The notes beneath the pieces are model-generated. The model made no database searches, had not been told where the DNA came from, and saw only the letters and a program-made list of their open reading frames with translations. From NCBI GenBank assembly GCA_041228285.1, contig CP166133.1:2947380-3011379 (forward strand): a stretch of DNA of 64,000 nt. Reading direction: 5' to 3'. This stretch comes from Neisseriaceae bacterium CLB008 (lineage in GTDB: Bacteria; Pseudomonadota; Gammaproteobacteria; Burkholderiales; Neisseriaceae). Below, piece by piece: positions 53,178 to 62,690 of the stretch; the first letter of the stretch is position 1; each line of letters opens with the position of its first letter. Position numbers and translations under genes: made by a program.

Positions 53178-53975
53178 TTAATGACAAGGATTTAAGACAA
53201 CCAGCTTCAAACCCGGAGCCTCTGTTAGGTTGAGGGTCACCGAGTGATACGTCATCTCACCGCTGACCTGATGCTTGATCTTACGCAGGTGGCTGCTCTT
53301 GGTTAACGCAGCGTCGTCGGTTTCGTTCCAAAACGCGGCAAACTCCGGACTCTTACCCATCCAACCCCGTACATAAGCCTGTAACGCCTCGTCGTCGGCA
53401 TGGTTATTGAATTCGGCGCGTAACTGCACGACGACGCGGTCGGCCAAGGCCGCCCAATCGCCCATGAAGTACTTGCTGTGTGGGTCTAAAAACAAATAAT
53501 CTAAAAGGTTAATGCCGGCTTTTTCTTGCTCAAACCAGTGGGCAAACAAATCTGCCGCAGTGGCGTTAGCATAGGCTAAATCCCAATAGCGGTCATAGAC
53601 CATAGCAGGCACCAAAATATTATCGACAGTTTTTTGCAACACGCTCGACAATGGCTCAACCTCTCGCTTTTGGGTCGGCTCTTTCGGGTCTAGGTGTAGG
53701 CCAGCCAATTCAAACAGGTGTTTTTGCTCAGCCGGCGTCATCAGTAAGGCCTTGGCCAAACGCGACAAGGCCTTCGCCGACGCCGTTTCGGTACGGCCCT
53801 GCTCTAGCCAAGCCAACCAAGTGGTGCTGATGCCGCTCAATGCTGCCACCTCTTCACGCCTAAGCCCAGGCGTACGGCGGCGCGTACCGGAAGGCAAGCC
53901 CACCTGTACTGGTAAAATTCGTTCTCGCTGTGCGCGAATAAATTCGCCCAATGCCTGTTTTGGTGACCCGTTCAT
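53178..53975 (-). CDS. XRE-type regulator with MmyB-like ligand domain
   Basis: 265 residues. N-terminal helix-turn-helix with the pattern RRRTPGLRREEVAALSGISTTWLAWLEQG typical of the MmyB group, then the MmyB-like PAS-related domain (ILVPAMVYDRYWDLAYANATAADLF, HSVTLNLTEAPGLKLVVLNP). In related systems the domain binds a fatty acid and controls an adjacent oxidoreductase. Its neighbour is TerC, not an oxidoreductase. An inverted repeat lies 15-50 bases upstream of the start. Confidence 0.87.
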   Translation of the reverse strand: MNGSPKQALGEFIRAQRERILPVQVGLPSGTRRRTPGLRREEVAALSGISTTWLAWLEQGRTETASAKALSRLAKALLMTPAEQKHLFELAGLHLDPKEPTQKREVEPLSSVLQKTVDNILVPAMVYDRYWDLAYANATAADLFAHWFEQEKAGINLLDYLFLDPHSKYFMGDWAALADRVVVQLRAEFNNHADDEALQAYVRGWMGKSPEFAAFWNETDDAALTKSSHLRKIKHQVSGEMTYHSVTLNLTEAPGLKLVVLNPCH

Positions 53976-53989
53976 ACTCTGACCTTTAT

Positions 53990-54025
53990 GATAAGAATTA
54001 TCCCATGACTAATAGGATTCTTATC
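53990..54025. promoter_or_regulatory. Inverted repeat GATAAGAAT / ATTCTTATC upstream of the XRE-type gene
   Basis: Nine-base perfect arms at 53990-53998 and 54017-54025, 18 bases apart. Candidate autoregulatory operator for the 53178-53975 regulator. The remaining gap to 54179 is AT-rich with no visible gene. Confidence 0.5.
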
Positions 54026-54179
54026 CTAACAGAGTAAAATGTTAATTTGCGTAAAGGAAAAGTTGGGTTTTGTTAAAATTTGATCTATTTATTTAAAAAA
54101 ATCAGGTGTTTAAATATCTATTATCGAATAAATTAAAATGACAAAAGGCTATTTACAGCAAGGGTAACTGACTGATGCC

Positions 54180-54206
54180 ACAAAAAAACCACCCGAAGGT
54201 GGTTTG
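54180..54206 (-). terminator. Terminator of the acyl-CoA dehydrogenase gene
   Basis: Stem aaaccacc / ggtggttt, loop cgaa, T run on the minus strand; 30 bases after the stop. Confidence 0.82.
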
Positions 54207-54235
54207 CTCTGACCCGCCCAAAGGCAGCGGCTACA

Positions 54236-56023
54236 TCAGAAAGAATCCAAGTTGTACTTTAAAATGCTATCTGATCCATTTAACAATTGACGGCTGTAGG
54301 TTTCGATCTGTACCAAAATGTGGTCAAAATACACCGCCACCGTCTGTTGTTTTTCAGCATAAAAAGACTCTGGCAACATGGCCGCTACGGGGTCTTGCAG
54401 CGCCTCTTTACTGGCTAAATAGGCTCGGCCCATCTCGATGGCGCCCAAGGTCACCCCCATTTGCATCAAAAACGGCACACTGCCGGCAGCGGCGTCTGCC
54501 GCTTTACCTTGGCCAAATGCCATCACCACATAGGTGGCCGACTCTTTCGCCAAGTTTAAAGCGTGGCTCAAGGCTTCGGCTAAACGCGCCTCACCAGCCT
54601 TGGCCAAACCTTCGGCAATGCGCACCCCTTCAGCCAAAAAGACTTTAGCCGCAGCGCCTTGATCCATGGCGGTTTTACGGCCCACTAAGTCTAAGGCTTG
54701 AATCCCGGTGGTGCCTTCATAGATGGCGGTAATACGGGCATCGCGCACCAATTGCGCCACGCCGGTCTCTTCGATATAGCCCATGCCGCCAAACACCTGC
54801 AATGCCTGATTGGTCAGCACGTTGGCGTTTTCCGTACACCAGGCTTTAATGATGGGAATTAAGAAGCTCAGCGTTTGCAAGGCCAAGGCCTTTTCGCTCG
54901 CTACGGGGTGGTCGGTGGCCTTATCTAAAAGGTTGGCGGCCACAAAGATCAAGGCGCGCTGGGCTTCAATGGTGGCTTTTTGGGTCAACAGCAGACGGCG
55001 CACGTCTGGGTGCTGAATAATCGCCACGGCATCATGACTGTCACCATCCACGGCGCGGCTTTGAACACGCTCTTTAGCATAGGCCACCGCCATTTGGTAG
55101 GCGCGTTCGGCCACGGCATGGCCTTCCACGCCCACGCCTAAGCGGGCATGGTTCATCATGGTAAACATATGGTTCAAACCGCGGTTGGCCGTGCCGACTA
55201 AGAAGCCTTTGGCGCCGTTAAACTGCATCACGCAGGTCGGGCTCGCATGAATACCCATTTTGTGCTCCAACGACACCACTTCTAAAGTGTTGCGCTCACC
55301 CACATCACCACTATCGGTCACCAAGAATTTTGGCACCACAAACAGCGAAATGCCCTTCACGCCCGCAGGGGCATCTGGCAAACGCGCCAACACCAAGTGA
55401 ATGATGTTTTCGGTCAACTCATGCTCACCCCAAGTAATGAAGATTTTTTGGCCGGTAATGGCATAGCTGCCGTCGTCATTGGGGATGGCTTTAGCAGCTA
55501 CTTGAGCTAAGTCTGAGCCTGCCTGTGGCTCGGTCAAATTCATGGTACCCGACCATAGGCCTTCGCTCATTTTGGGTAAATACGTTTGCTTGATGTCGTC
55601 GCTGGCGTGGTGCAATAGCGCCTCAGCCGCGCCCATGGTCAACATGGGCATCAAGGAGAACGCCAGGTTAGCCGAAGTAAACAGCTCTTCACACGCCGTT
55701 GACACCACTGAGGGCAATCCTTGACCACCATAGTCGGCAGGGGCGCGTAGGCCGCTCCAGCCTGCGGCGCGATAGGCTTCAAACGCGGCGCGCAATGATT
55801 CATGGCTAACGACTTTACCGTCAACGATTTTGGCGCCGTTGACGTCGCCTAAACGGTTAGTGGGGGCCAGCTCTTGTTCGCTGAATTTGCCTGCTTCTTC
55901 CAAAATGGCGTCAATGGTTTCATCATCTAAGCCTAGGCCAATCGGCAAGGTAAGAATCTCTGAAATCTTGGCGTGGGTGTGCAGGGCAAAACGTAAATCA
56001 TTTAAAGGGGCTTGGTAACTCAT
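54236..56023 (-). CDS. Acyl-CoA dehydrogenase, long form with C-terminal extension
   Basis: 595 residues from ATG 56023; GGAG lies seven bases upstream. FAD-binding and substrate blocks: MNLTEPQAGSDLAQVAAKA, ITGQKIFITWGEHE, MGIHASPTCVMQFNGAKGFLVG, the helix QVFGGMGYIEETGVAQLVRDARI and YEGTTGIQALDLVGRK. The about 130-residue C-terminal extension fits the long ACAD group. Oxidises acyl-CoA in fatty-acid or amino-acid breakdown; chain length not determined. Monocistronic. Confidence 0.92.
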   Translation of the reverse strand: MSYQAPLNDLRFALHTHAKISEILTLPIGLGLDDETIDAILEEAGKFSEQELAPTNRLGDVNGAKIVDGKVVSHESLRAAFEAYRAAGWSGLRAPADYGGQGLPSVVSTACEELFTSANLAFSLMPMLTMGAAEALLHHASDDIKQTYLPKMSEGLWSGTMNLTEPQAGSDLAQVAAKAIPNDDGSYAITGQKIFITWGEHELTENIIHLVLARLPDAPAGVKGISLFVVPKFLVTDSGDVGERNTLEVVSLEHKMGIHASPTCVMQFNGAKGFLVGTANRGLNHMFTMMNHARLGVGVEGHAVAERAYQMAVAYAKERVQSRAVDGDSHDAVAIIQHPDVRRLLLTQKATIEAQRALIFVAANLLDKATDHPVASEKALALQTLSFLIPIIKAWCTENANVLTNQALQVFGGMGYIEETGVAQLVRDARITAIYEGTTGIQALDLVGRKTAMDQGAAAKVFLAEGVRIAEGLAKAGEARLAEALSHALNLAKESATYVVMAFGQGKAADAAAGSVPFLMQMGVTLGAIEMGRAYLASKEALQDPVAAMLPESFYAEKQQTVAVYFDHILVQIETYSRQLLNGSDSILKYNLDSF

Positions 56024-56157
56024 TATTATTCTCCTAGGTAGTTTTAGGGGCCAGCAATGACCGCTGTGGTGATGAGCCATAGCATGCTCATCCTATCATC
56101 GGATCACTCTAGCATTAATTGATCACGGACTTTACTACTTATATCAAATCATCGGCA

Positions 56158-56190
56158 TAAAAAAAAGCCAAGACTTCGAGTCTTGACTTT
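56158..56190 (-). terminator. Terminator of the minCDE-oxyR operon
   Basis: Stem caagact / agtcttg, loop tcg, followed by eight T on the minus strand; just past the oxyR stop. Confidence 0.85.
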
Positions 56191-56198
56191 AATTTTGC

Positions 56199-57119
56199 CT
56201 AATCGCGTAGGAACTTAACGCCGGCGAGGTGGGAATCATACACCGCCTGACGGATGGCTTCTAAGGCCTTGGGCCTGACAAAATGCCGCCTAGCCGCCAA
56301 CACCACTTTACGTGACGGAATCGGCATATCAAACGGAATGATGCTGAACAACATATGATCATTCTCGGTTAAAGCCGTTGCCGGCAACACGCTGATCCCT
56401 AAACCACTGGCCACCATGTGGCGAATGGTATTGATCGAGCTGCCTTGAAGCGTATTGGTTAAGCCCAAGATTTTTTGCCGGCTCGCCAACTCAGTACAGT
56501 TGTCCAAAACCTGGTCCCGCATGCAGTTGCCCTCGGTCAAAAGCAAAACCTGCTCTTTTGAGAACACTTCCGTGCTGACCGAATCCAGTTCTTCGAACGG
56601 ATGGCCCTTAGGGGTAATGATGAAAAACGGCTCATCGTATAAGGGGTAAGTCACCACGCCGGGCTCTTGGAACGGCTCGGCCACGACAATGGCGTCCAAC
56701 TCACCGCGCTTGAGGCTTTCCGTCAGCACCTGAGTGGTGTTTTCTTCCAGCATCAACGGCATGAACGGGGCTGAATCACGCAGCGCCATAATCAATTTGG
56801 GCAATAGATACGGCGCCACAGTAAAGATCAGGCCCAGTTTAAACGCGCCCTCTAATTCATCTTGCTCTTTACTGGCCAAGCTTTTAATGAGGTCGGCCTC
56901 ATCCAAAACACGCTGGGCCTGCGCCACAATGCGCTCGCCCGCATCGGTGGTAATGATTTCATTACTGCTGCGGTCGAACAGGGTCACCCCTAACTCTTCT
57001 TCCAGCTTTTTAATCGCAATTGAAAGCGTGGGCTGGCTGACAAAGCAGCGTTGTGCCGCACGGCCAAAATGTTTCTCTTGAGAAACCGCCACAATATAGC
57101 GTAGCTCAGTTAACGTCAT
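56199..57119 (-). CDS. oxyR: Hydrogen peroxide sensor regulator OxyR
   Basis: 306 residues, LysR family. N-terminal helix-turn-helix (KHFGRAAQRCFVSQPTLSIAIKKLEEELG). The two redox cysteines fall exactly at Cys199 and Cys208 in EGNCMRDQVLDNC, the same numbers as in Escherichia coli OxyR. Controls peroxide defence genes. Lies one base after minE in the same direction; minCDE-oxyR is a Neisseria-type order. Confidence 0.95.
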   Translation of the reverse strand: MTLTELRYIVAVSQEKHFGRAAQRCFVSQPTLSIAIKKLEEELGVTLFDRSSNEIITTDAGERIVAQAQRVLDEADLIKSLASKEQDELEGAFKLGLIFTVAPYLLPKLIMALRDSAPFMPLMLEENTTQVLTESLKRGELDAIVVAEPFQEPGVVTYPLYDEPFFIITPKGHPFEELDSVSTEVFSKEQVLLLTEGNCMRDQVLDNCTELASRQKILGLTNTLQGSSINTIRHMVASGLGISVLPATALTENDHMLFSIIPFDMPIPSRKVVLAARRHFVRPKALEAIRQAVYDSHLAGVKFLRD

Positions 57120-57120
57120 G

Positions 57121-57405
57121 TTATGCCTTTGCTGCCTCTGTGGCCGTACTGGTATTGTCCTCTGGTAGGGTAATATTCAATTCCAATACGTCCATGCCGT
57201 CTTGCTTCTCATGTGCAATCCGAATGTCCTCGGGGGACACGGTCACATATTTAGACAACACTTCCAAAAGCTCACGTTGTAATGTAGGCAAATAGTCAGG
57301 TGCCTGACTTTTTACCCGCTCTTGTGCGATGATGATTTGCAAACGGTCGCGCGCCACGCTGGCACTTTTTTCTCGCTTACCAAACAACTTAGCAATGATG
57401 GACAT
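57121..57405 (-). CDS. minE: Cell division topological specificity factor MinE
   Basis: 94 residues. N-terminal MinD-activating segment [17 protein letters not shown]-terminal dimer part with [26 protein letters not shown]. Drives MinD off the membrane so the division site is placed at mid-cell. Two bases after minD. Confidence 0.96.
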   Translation of the reverse strand: MSIIAKLFGKREKSASVARDRLQIIIAQERVKSQAPDYLPTLQRELLEVLSKYVTVSPEDIRIAHEKQDGMDVLELNITLPEDNTSTATEAAKA

Positions 57406-57407
57406 GC

Positions 57408-58223
57408 CTACCCTCCAAATAAACGTGAGAAGAAGCCTTTTTTATCCGCTTCAGTAAAGCGCATCGGGCGATTTTCGCCCAATAAACGCGCCACCACATC
57501 CTGATAGGCTTCTGCCGCAGGTGTGCCTTCCATGTGAATCGCTGGCGAGCCTGCATTCGACGCTTGCAGAACCGTTTGCGACTCAGGAATCACCCCAATC
57601 AAAGGAATGCGTAAAATGTCACAAATGTCTTCAACCGACAGCATTTCGCCTTTTTCCACACGCTCTGGTGAGTAGCGGGTAATCAACAAATGCTCTTTCA
57701 CTGGCTCTTGGCTTTCTTCTGCCCGACGGCTTTTGCTGCCTAAAATGCCTAAAATGCGGTCTGAGTCACGTACGCTCGACACTTCAGGATTGGTGGTCAC
57801 AATCGCTTCATCGGCAAAATACAAAGCCATCAAGGCGCCCTGTTCGATGCCGGCCGGTGAATCACAAATCACGAACTCAAAATCCATTTTCTCAGTGAGT
57901 TCTTTCAATACTTTTTCAACCCCTTCGCGCTTCAACGCATCTTTATCGCGGGTTTGTGACGCAGGTAAAATGTATAAATTATCACAATGCTTGTCTTTAA
58001 TCAGCGCCTGGTTCAGCGTGGCTTCACCCTGAGTCACGTTAATTAAGTCATACACCACTCGGCGCTCACACCCCATGATCAAGTCAAGGTTACGCAAACC
58101 CACGTCGAAGTCAATCACGGCGGTCTTGTGACCGCGTAAAGCTAATCCTGCTGCGATGCTGGCGCTGGTTGTGGTTTTGCCTACGCCACCTTTACCGGAT
58201 GTTACGACAATAATTTTTGCCAC
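57408..58223 (-). CDS. minD: Septum site-determining ATPase MinD
   Basis: 271 residues. Deviant Walker [10 protein letters not shown] at the N-terminus (signature Lys11), [14 protein letters not shown], and a C-terminal amphipathic membrane-targeting helix ([11 protein letters not shown]). Recruits MinC and MinE to the membrane. Middle gene of minCDE. Confidence 0.97.
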   Translation of the reverse strand: MAKIIVVTSGKGGVGKTTTSASIAAGLALRGHKTAVIDFDVGLRNLDLIMGCERRVVYDLINVTQGEATLNQALIKDKHCDNLYILPASQTRDKDALKREGVEKVLKELTEKMDFEFVICDSPAGIEQGALMALYFADEAIVTTNPEVSSVRDSDRILGILGSKSRRAEESQEPVKEHLLITRYSPERVEKGEMLSVEDICDILRIPLIGVIPESQTVLQASNAGSPAIHMEGTPAAEAYQDVVARLLGENRPMRFTEADKKGFFSRLFGG

Positions 58224-58239
58224 AATAGAGTTCCTTTTT

Positions 58240-58992
58240 CTATTTGGTGCTTAACGCACTCATCACTAAACGATTTTCTTCGAGATAAATCTGCGTAGGC
58301 TTATTGGCCAAGCTTTCAGGCAAATCCTGCTCAATACTACGGTAAATCCCCGCGATCGACACCAGTTCAGCCTGCATGTCTTGAGCGAAAATTCTGGCTT
58401 CGCGGTTGCCGTTAGCCCCCGCTAAAGCACGGCCCCGAAGCGGTGCATACACGTGAATATTGCCATCGGCAATCACTTCTGCCCCTTCGGATACCATATC
58501 TAACACAATGAGGTCTGCACCTTGTGCATACACCTGCTGGCCGGTACGAATCGGCCGGCTAATGACCACCGTTGGCTGGCGCTCAGGCGTAGCCGCTGCG
58601 GTTGCGGCTGCGCTTTCTGCCGCGGCGGCCTCGTCGCTGGCCTCCTTGGCCTCGCCCACTAAGGCTTGGATGGCCTCATCGGCTTTGGTTTCTGGCAACA
58701 GGCTAAACGCCAGTTGGTGTTTGGCGGCTAAGGCCGACACCTGCTTATCATAGTGGCGAAGGCCAATGATGCGCAAACCATATTGCGTAAATAAGGCCAA
58801 TAGCTGGACAAAGTCAACAGACCATACGTCTTCCAGCTCATTCACGTCTAAGACGAAGGGCACGCTGCCCACATCGGTCAACTGTTTGAATCGAACCGCC
58901 AGCTCTTGAGCCAGCCGTTCAGCGTCTGTTGTTTTCAGCTGGATGCATAAAGCATCAAGTCGCGCTGATTTAACCTCTAAAACCGATTTCAT
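58240..58992 (-). CDS. minC: Septum site-determining protein MinC
   Basis: 250 residues from ATG 58992 (GTG 59031 is an alternative in the same frame). N-terminal FtsZ-inhibiting domain, an Ala-rich linker ([19 protein letters not shown]), and the C-terminal beta-helix that binds MinD ([33 protein letters not shown]). First gene of minCDE-oxyR; 61 bases precede it up to the divergent DUF2520 gene region. Confidence 0.95.
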   Translation of the reverse strand: MKSVLEVKSARLDALCIQLKTTDAERLAQELAVRFKQLTDVGSVPFVLDVNELEDVWSVDFVQLLALFTQYGLRIIGLRHYDKQVSALAAKHQLAFSLLPETKADEAIQALVGEAKEASDEAAAAESAAATAAATPERQPTVVISRPIRTGQQVYAQGADLIVLDMVSEGAEVIADGNIHVYAPLRGRALAGANGNREARIFAQDMQAELVSIAGIYRSIEQDLPESLANKPTQIYLEENRLVMSALSTK

Positions 58993-59090
58993 AGGGTCAC
59001 TTTTTAACTTTATATAGTTTTTTTCAATCACTCAAGTTTACCATTTATAATCTTAAAGATTCAATGAGCAATTAAGCCGAGGAAACCGAG

Positions 59091-59975
59091 ATGTCGCTTA
59101 CTTTTCACATTATTGGGGCAGGCCGCGTCGGCCAAACCTTGGGCCATCTGTGGCAGCAATCTGGCCTACTGCAACTGAGCCATATTGTCCGCCGCTGCAA
59201 TCTTGAGGCCGCGCCGTGGACGCACCGTTTTACCACAGCAAAAATAGTAACACAAATCAGCAACTTGCCCGCAGCAGATGTGGTCTTAATCAGCACCCCC
59301 GACGACGCCATTGAATCGAGTGCCGAAGCCCTGGCCGCCTGTGCCTGGCTGTCACCACAAACCTTGGTGTGTCACTGTAGCGGTGCTAAAAGCCGCAGCG
59401 CCTTAGCCAGCTTAGCTGCTAAAGGCGTTCAAACCGCCAGCTTACACCCTGTTTTTGCCTTTGCCGACGTCGACGCCAGCATTCGTACGTTGGCTGGCCA
59501 CCTAGTGGCCATTGAAGCCGAGCCAGCGCAACAGGCCTTTATGACGCAGCTGGCCGAAGCCTTAGGCCTACAGCCCTTCTACCTCGATGCAGCGCATAAA
59601 GCACGCTATCATGCAGCCTTATCCATCAGCGCCAATTTCTTGGTGACCTTAGCCGGTTTTGCCGAAGACGTTTTAGCGCCACTAGGCCTACCCCAATCAC
59701 AAAGTCGTGCTTTAGTGAGTGGTTTAATGCAGCAAAGTTTCCACAACTATCAAGCTTTGGGGCCTAAGGCCGCCTTAACCGGCCCAATTGTGCGCGGCGA
59801 TGCCGCCACTGTCGCCAGCCATCTTGACGCCTTAACCCCGGCAGAAACCCCGCTTTATCAAGCCTTAGGCGTGGCCACTGTCGGCTTAGCAAAGGCCGCC
59901 TTAAGCCCTGAGCAAGCTCAGACACTTTTAGACTTATTGGCCCCACCTCAAGCCCAAACCAAAAAAAAGCAGTAA
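59091..59975 (+). CDS. Rossmann-like / DUF2520 protein
   Basis: 294 residues. N-terminal Rossmann NAD(P)-binding domain (FHIIGAGRVGQTLGHLW, VVLISTPDDAIE) and C-terminal DUF2520 helical domain (LHPVFAFADVDASI, HKARYHAALSISANFLVTL, TGPIVRGDAATVASHL). Related to ketopantoate reductase and pyrroline carboxylate reductase folds; substrate not known. Divergent from minC. Confidence 0.88.
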   Translation: MSLTFHIIGAGRVGQTLGHLWQQSGLLQLSHIVRRCNLEAAPWTHRFTTAKIVTQISNLPAADVVLISTPDDAIESSAEALAACAWLSPQTLVCHCSGAKSRSALASLAAKGVQTASLHPVFAFADVDASIRTLAGHLVAIEAEPAQQAFMTQLAEALGLQPFYLDAAHKARYHAALSISANFLVTLAGFAEDVLAPLGLPQSQSRALVSGLMQQSFHNYQALGPKAALTGPIVRGDAATVASHLDALTPAETPLYQALGVATVGLAKAALSPEQAQTLLDLLAPPQAQTKKKQ

Positions 59976-59995
59976 TGCTGGGCATTACTGCTTGT
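59960..59995 (-). terminator. Terminator of the yraN-gmhA-dolP unit
   Basis: Eleven-base stem agcagtaatgc / gcattactgct, followed by eight T on the minus strand. Its left arm overlaps the end of the convergent DUF2520 gene. Confidence 0.85.
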
Positions 59996-60012
59996 TCATG
60001 CTCACTGAGGCA

Positions 60013-60651
60013 TTAAGATGCCGGCGCGGCTTCGGCGGCCGGCTGTTCTGTCTCGGTAAAGGTTTCAAACAGCGTCACCACGCGCTGTACGCCAGAAGTC
60101 GCACTGATTTGTGCCGTGGCGGCAGCCTGTTCTGCGGGCGTTAAGATCCCGAACACGTAGGTAACGCCATCATAGGTCACCACTTTGACGCGGTTAGGAA
60201 TAAACCCTTTCGCATTCAGCAAGTTGGTGCGGATCTTTGAGGTAATCCACGTGTCTTGGCTGACGTCACCAAATTTACGATCGCCAGGCGCAACGTTAAT
60301 GTAGTTGTAGATCTTGGCCACATTAGGCTGGGCGCGCAGAGCGCGTTCGGCCATGGTTTTTTCAGCTTCGCTGGTGACATAGCCCAACAATAGGCCATGA
60401 CGGTTGTAGCTGATGACCTTCACATTGGGCTGAGGCTGGCCAGCAGCAACAGGGTTGGCCTGCCAATAATTGGCGATGCTGGCGGCTACTTGGGCCTCAA
60501 TCACGCTGTCATCGGTTTGTGCGCCGACGCTGCGCCGATCAGTAGCGGCTAAGCCACCCACGGCAGCACCGCCCACAATAAATGCAGGACAGCCAGTTAG
60601 GCCACTCACCATCACGGCGCTGACGACTAAAGTCTTGATCCAACTTTTCAT
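60013..60651 (-). CDS. dolP: BON-domain outer-membrane lipoprotein DolP (YraP)
   Basis: 212 residues. Lipobox LTGC; two BON domains (DDSVIEAQVAASI ... INVAPGD, and DTWITSKIRTNLL ... VVTLFE). Family knowledge: DolP supports outer-membrane integrity and Bam function; the Neisseria homologue is a vaccine antigen. A Glu/Ala-rich tail follows the second BON domain. Downstream of gmhA by 30 bases. Confidence 0.92.
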   Translation of the reverse strand: MKSWIKTLVVSAVMVSGLTGCPAFIVGGAAVGGLAATDRRSVGAQTDDSVIEAQVAASIANYWQANPVAAGQPQPNVKVISYNRHGLLLGYVTSEAEKTMAERALRAQPNVAKIYNYINVAPGDRKFGDVSQDTWITSKIRTNLLNAKGFIPNRVKVVTYDGVTYVFGILTPAEQAAATAQISATSGVQRVVTLFETFTETEQPAAEAAPAS

Positions 60652-60681
60652 AAAGCATCCTCTACTGGTTTGGTTGTTGGC

Positions 60682-61272
60682 TTAATCTGCGCCCAACAGC
60701 ATGTAGTCCACGCCATCACATAAGGCGTGAATCAATAAAATGTGAATTTCCTGCACCCGGGCCGTGCGCGGATGCGGCACGTTGAGCAATACGTCGTCGC
60801 CATTTAGTAAAGCCGCGATTTTGCCGCCGTCTTTACCGGTCAGCGCAATCACCTTCATGCCTTTTTCGTGGGCCGCTTTCACCGCTTCCACCACGTTGGC
60901 CGAGTTGCCCGACGTAGAAATGGCCAGCAACACGTCATTTTCTTTACCCAGAGCACGTACTTGTTTCGAAAAAATCAGGTCGAATTCGTAATCGTTACCG
61001 ATGGCGGTTAAGGCTGAGGTGTCGGTCGCCAAAGAAATGGCCGCCAAGCCTGGGCGCTCTTGTTCAAACCGGCCCACCATTTCGGCGGCAAAATGCTGGG
61101 CGTCGGCGGCAGATCCACCGTTACCGCAAGCCAATAGTTTGCCTTCCATCATCAAGGTGTTCACCATCAGCTGAACGCCTTCGGCCACCGCTTCAGGCAG
61201 GATGTCTTGACACTGTTTTTTTGCTTCAATGCTCTCGGCAAAGTGGGCACTGACTCTATCAACTATGCTCAT
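60682..61272 (-). CDS. gmhA: Phosphoheptose isomerase GmhA
   Basis: 196 residues, SIS domain. Converts sedoheptulose-7-phosphate to D-glycero-D-manno-heptose-7-phosphate for LPS inner core. The close paralogue DiaA occupies this place next to yraN and dolP in Escherichia coli, so active residues decide: Glu64 in FAAEMVGRF and His182 in LLIHALC match GmhA catalytic Glu and His, which DiaA has lost. Also CGNGGSAADAQHF and STSGNSANV. Three bases after yraN. Confidence 0.9.
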   Translation of the reverse strand: MSIVDRVSAHFAESIEAKKQCQDILPEAVAEGVQLMVNTLMMEGKLLACGNGGSAADAQHFAAEMVGRFEQERPGLAAISLATDTSALTAIGNDYEFDLIFSKQVRALGKENDVLLAISTSGNSANVVEAVKAAHEKGMKVIALTGKDGGKIAALLNGDDVLLNVPHPRTARVQEIHILLIHALCDGVDYMLLGAD

Positions 61273-61275
61273 TGT

Positions 61276-61623
61276 TTATTCCAATATGTTTTTTAGCCAA
61301 ACCGGCGCATCCTGCGCTTGGCACAATACCGCGTCCAATCGACACGGCGCGTTGTGTATCTTATTCACCTGCATGTAATGCAGTATGGTTCGCTGTAACT
61401 TTGCCAGCTTACGCGGGGTAATGCTGTAGGCCACGCCACCAAAATGGGCCCGTTGACGATATTTTACTTCAATAAAGACCCACGTGTTGCCTTCTTTCAT
61501 CACCAAATCCACTTCACCGTAAGCACAATGCCAATTACGCGCCACCAGCAGCAAGCCTTGCTGGCCTAAAAACGCCAGCGCACGGTCTTCTGCTTGGGCA
61601 CCTACAGGATGATTTAGTTTCAT
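61276..61623 (-). CDS. yraN: YraN/UPF0102 endonuclease-like protein
   Basis: 115 residues. Restriction-endonuclease-like fold of the UPF0102 family: EDRALAFLGQQGLLLVARNWHCAYGEVDLVMK then VFIEVKYRQRAHFGGVA, with the E...D-x(n)-E-x-K catalytic layout. Function in cells unclear. First gene of yraN-gmhA-dolP, divergent from rsmI. Confidence 0.92.
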   Translation of the reverse strand: MKLNHPVGAQAEDRALAFLGQQGLLLVARNWHCAYGEVDLVMKEGNTWVFIEVKYRQRAHFGGVAYSITPRKLAKLQRTILHYMQVNKIHNAPCRLDAVLCQAQDAPVWLKNILE

Positions 61624-61753
61624 CAGCGGCCTTTCATCTGGGCAGCCGATCGATTTTAATCCGTCTCGCGGCCCACATGATTGTCAAGATGATGCGGCGC
61701 ATCAGTGGTATAGTTAAGGGCTGGTTCCCCATTTTTCAAGAGAAAGCCCTGGC

Positions 61754-62629
61754 GTGCAAACACATTATTCACAAGCGCAAGCAACCATTCAAACACAAAC
61801 ATTATATGTGTTAGCCACCCCAATTGGAAACTTAAGTGACATCACCCTACGCGCGCTGGCGGTTTTAGAACGCGCCGACTTAATCTGCGCCGAAGACACC
61901 CGCGTCACTGGCCAACTATTAGCGGCCTACGGCATCAAAAGTAAACTCATCAGCGTACGCGAACACAATGAGCGCCAAATGGTCGACAAGGTGGCTGAAG
62001 CGCTGGCCAACGACCAAGTGGTGGTACAGGTCTCCGATGCGGGCACGCCCGCCATTTGCGACCCAGGCGCTAAGCTGGCCCAAGCCATTCGCGCTAAAGG
62101 CTATAAGGTTTCTCCCATCGTCGGCCCCAGCGCCGTGATTGCCGCTTTGAGCGTAGCCGGCATGACCAGCGCCAACTTTTATTTTGCCGGCTTTTTGCCC
62201 CCAAAAACCAAAGAGCGCCAAACTCTGTTGCAAAAATGGCAAGAAACCCCCTACACCGTCATCATGTACGAAACCCCTCACCGCATCGAAGCCACCCTCG
62301 CCGACATGCTAGAGGTACTTGGCCCTGATCGCCGCTTAGTGATGGCGCGCGAAATCACCAAAACCTTCGAAACCTTCATTGACGGCACCGTAGCTGAAGT
62401 GCTGGCCGCAGTAAAAGCCGACCGCAACCAAACCCGCGGCGAGATGGTGTTGATTTTGGATGCAGCCCCTGCCGTAACCCAAAGTGCGCTATCTGAAGCC
62501 ACAGAACACGTGATGAAGGTGCTGGCGGCGCAACTACCCACCAAACAAGCAGCCGAGCTCGGCAGCAAAATCACCAATGAAAACAAAAAGGTATTATACG
62601 ATTACGCCTTAAGCTTGAAAAAAGATTAA
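61754..62629 (+). CDS. rsmI: 16S rRNA (cytidine(1402)-2'-O)-methyltransferase RsmI
   Basis: 291 residues. Tetrapyrrole-methylase fold: LYVLATPIGNLSDITLRAL, CAEDTRVTGQLL, VSDAGTPAICDPGAKLA, YETPHRIEATLADM and REITKTFETF. Methylates the ribose of C1402 in 16S rRNA. The start is GTG at 61754; no in-frame ATG lies upstream. Divergent from yraN; the tRNA-Leu follows. Confidence 0.95.
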   Translation: MQTHYSQAQATIQTQTLYVLATPIGNLSDITLRALAVLERADLICAEDTRVTGQLLAAYGIKSKLISVREHNERQMVDKVAEALANDQVVVQVSDAGTPAICDPGAKLAQAIRAKGYKVSPIVGPSAVIAALSVAGMTSANFYFAGFLPPKTKERQTLLQKWQETPYTVIMYETPHRIEATLADMLEVLGPDRRLVMAREITKTFETFIDGTVAEVLAAVKADRNQTRGEMVLILDAAPAVTQSALSEATEHVMKVLAAQLPTKQAAELGSKITNENKKVLYDYALSLKKD

Positions 62630-62637
62630 AAAAGGCC

Positions 62638-62665
62638 TTTACAGTGATCTGTTTTCAGCTATAAT
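62638..62665 (+). promoter_or_regulatory. Promoter of tRNA-Leu
   Basis: -35 TTTACA (62638-62643) and -10 TATAAT (62660-62665), 16 bases apart, about 25 bases before the tRNA. Confidence 0.7.
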
Positions 62666-62690
62666 ACGCTCCTCAAACAAATCTTCACCT

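Noticed and set aside
54175-54648. 157-codon plus-strand open frame opposite the acyl-CoA dehydrogenase
   Set aside because: Runs through the terminator and antisense to a clear gene; translation shows no fold.
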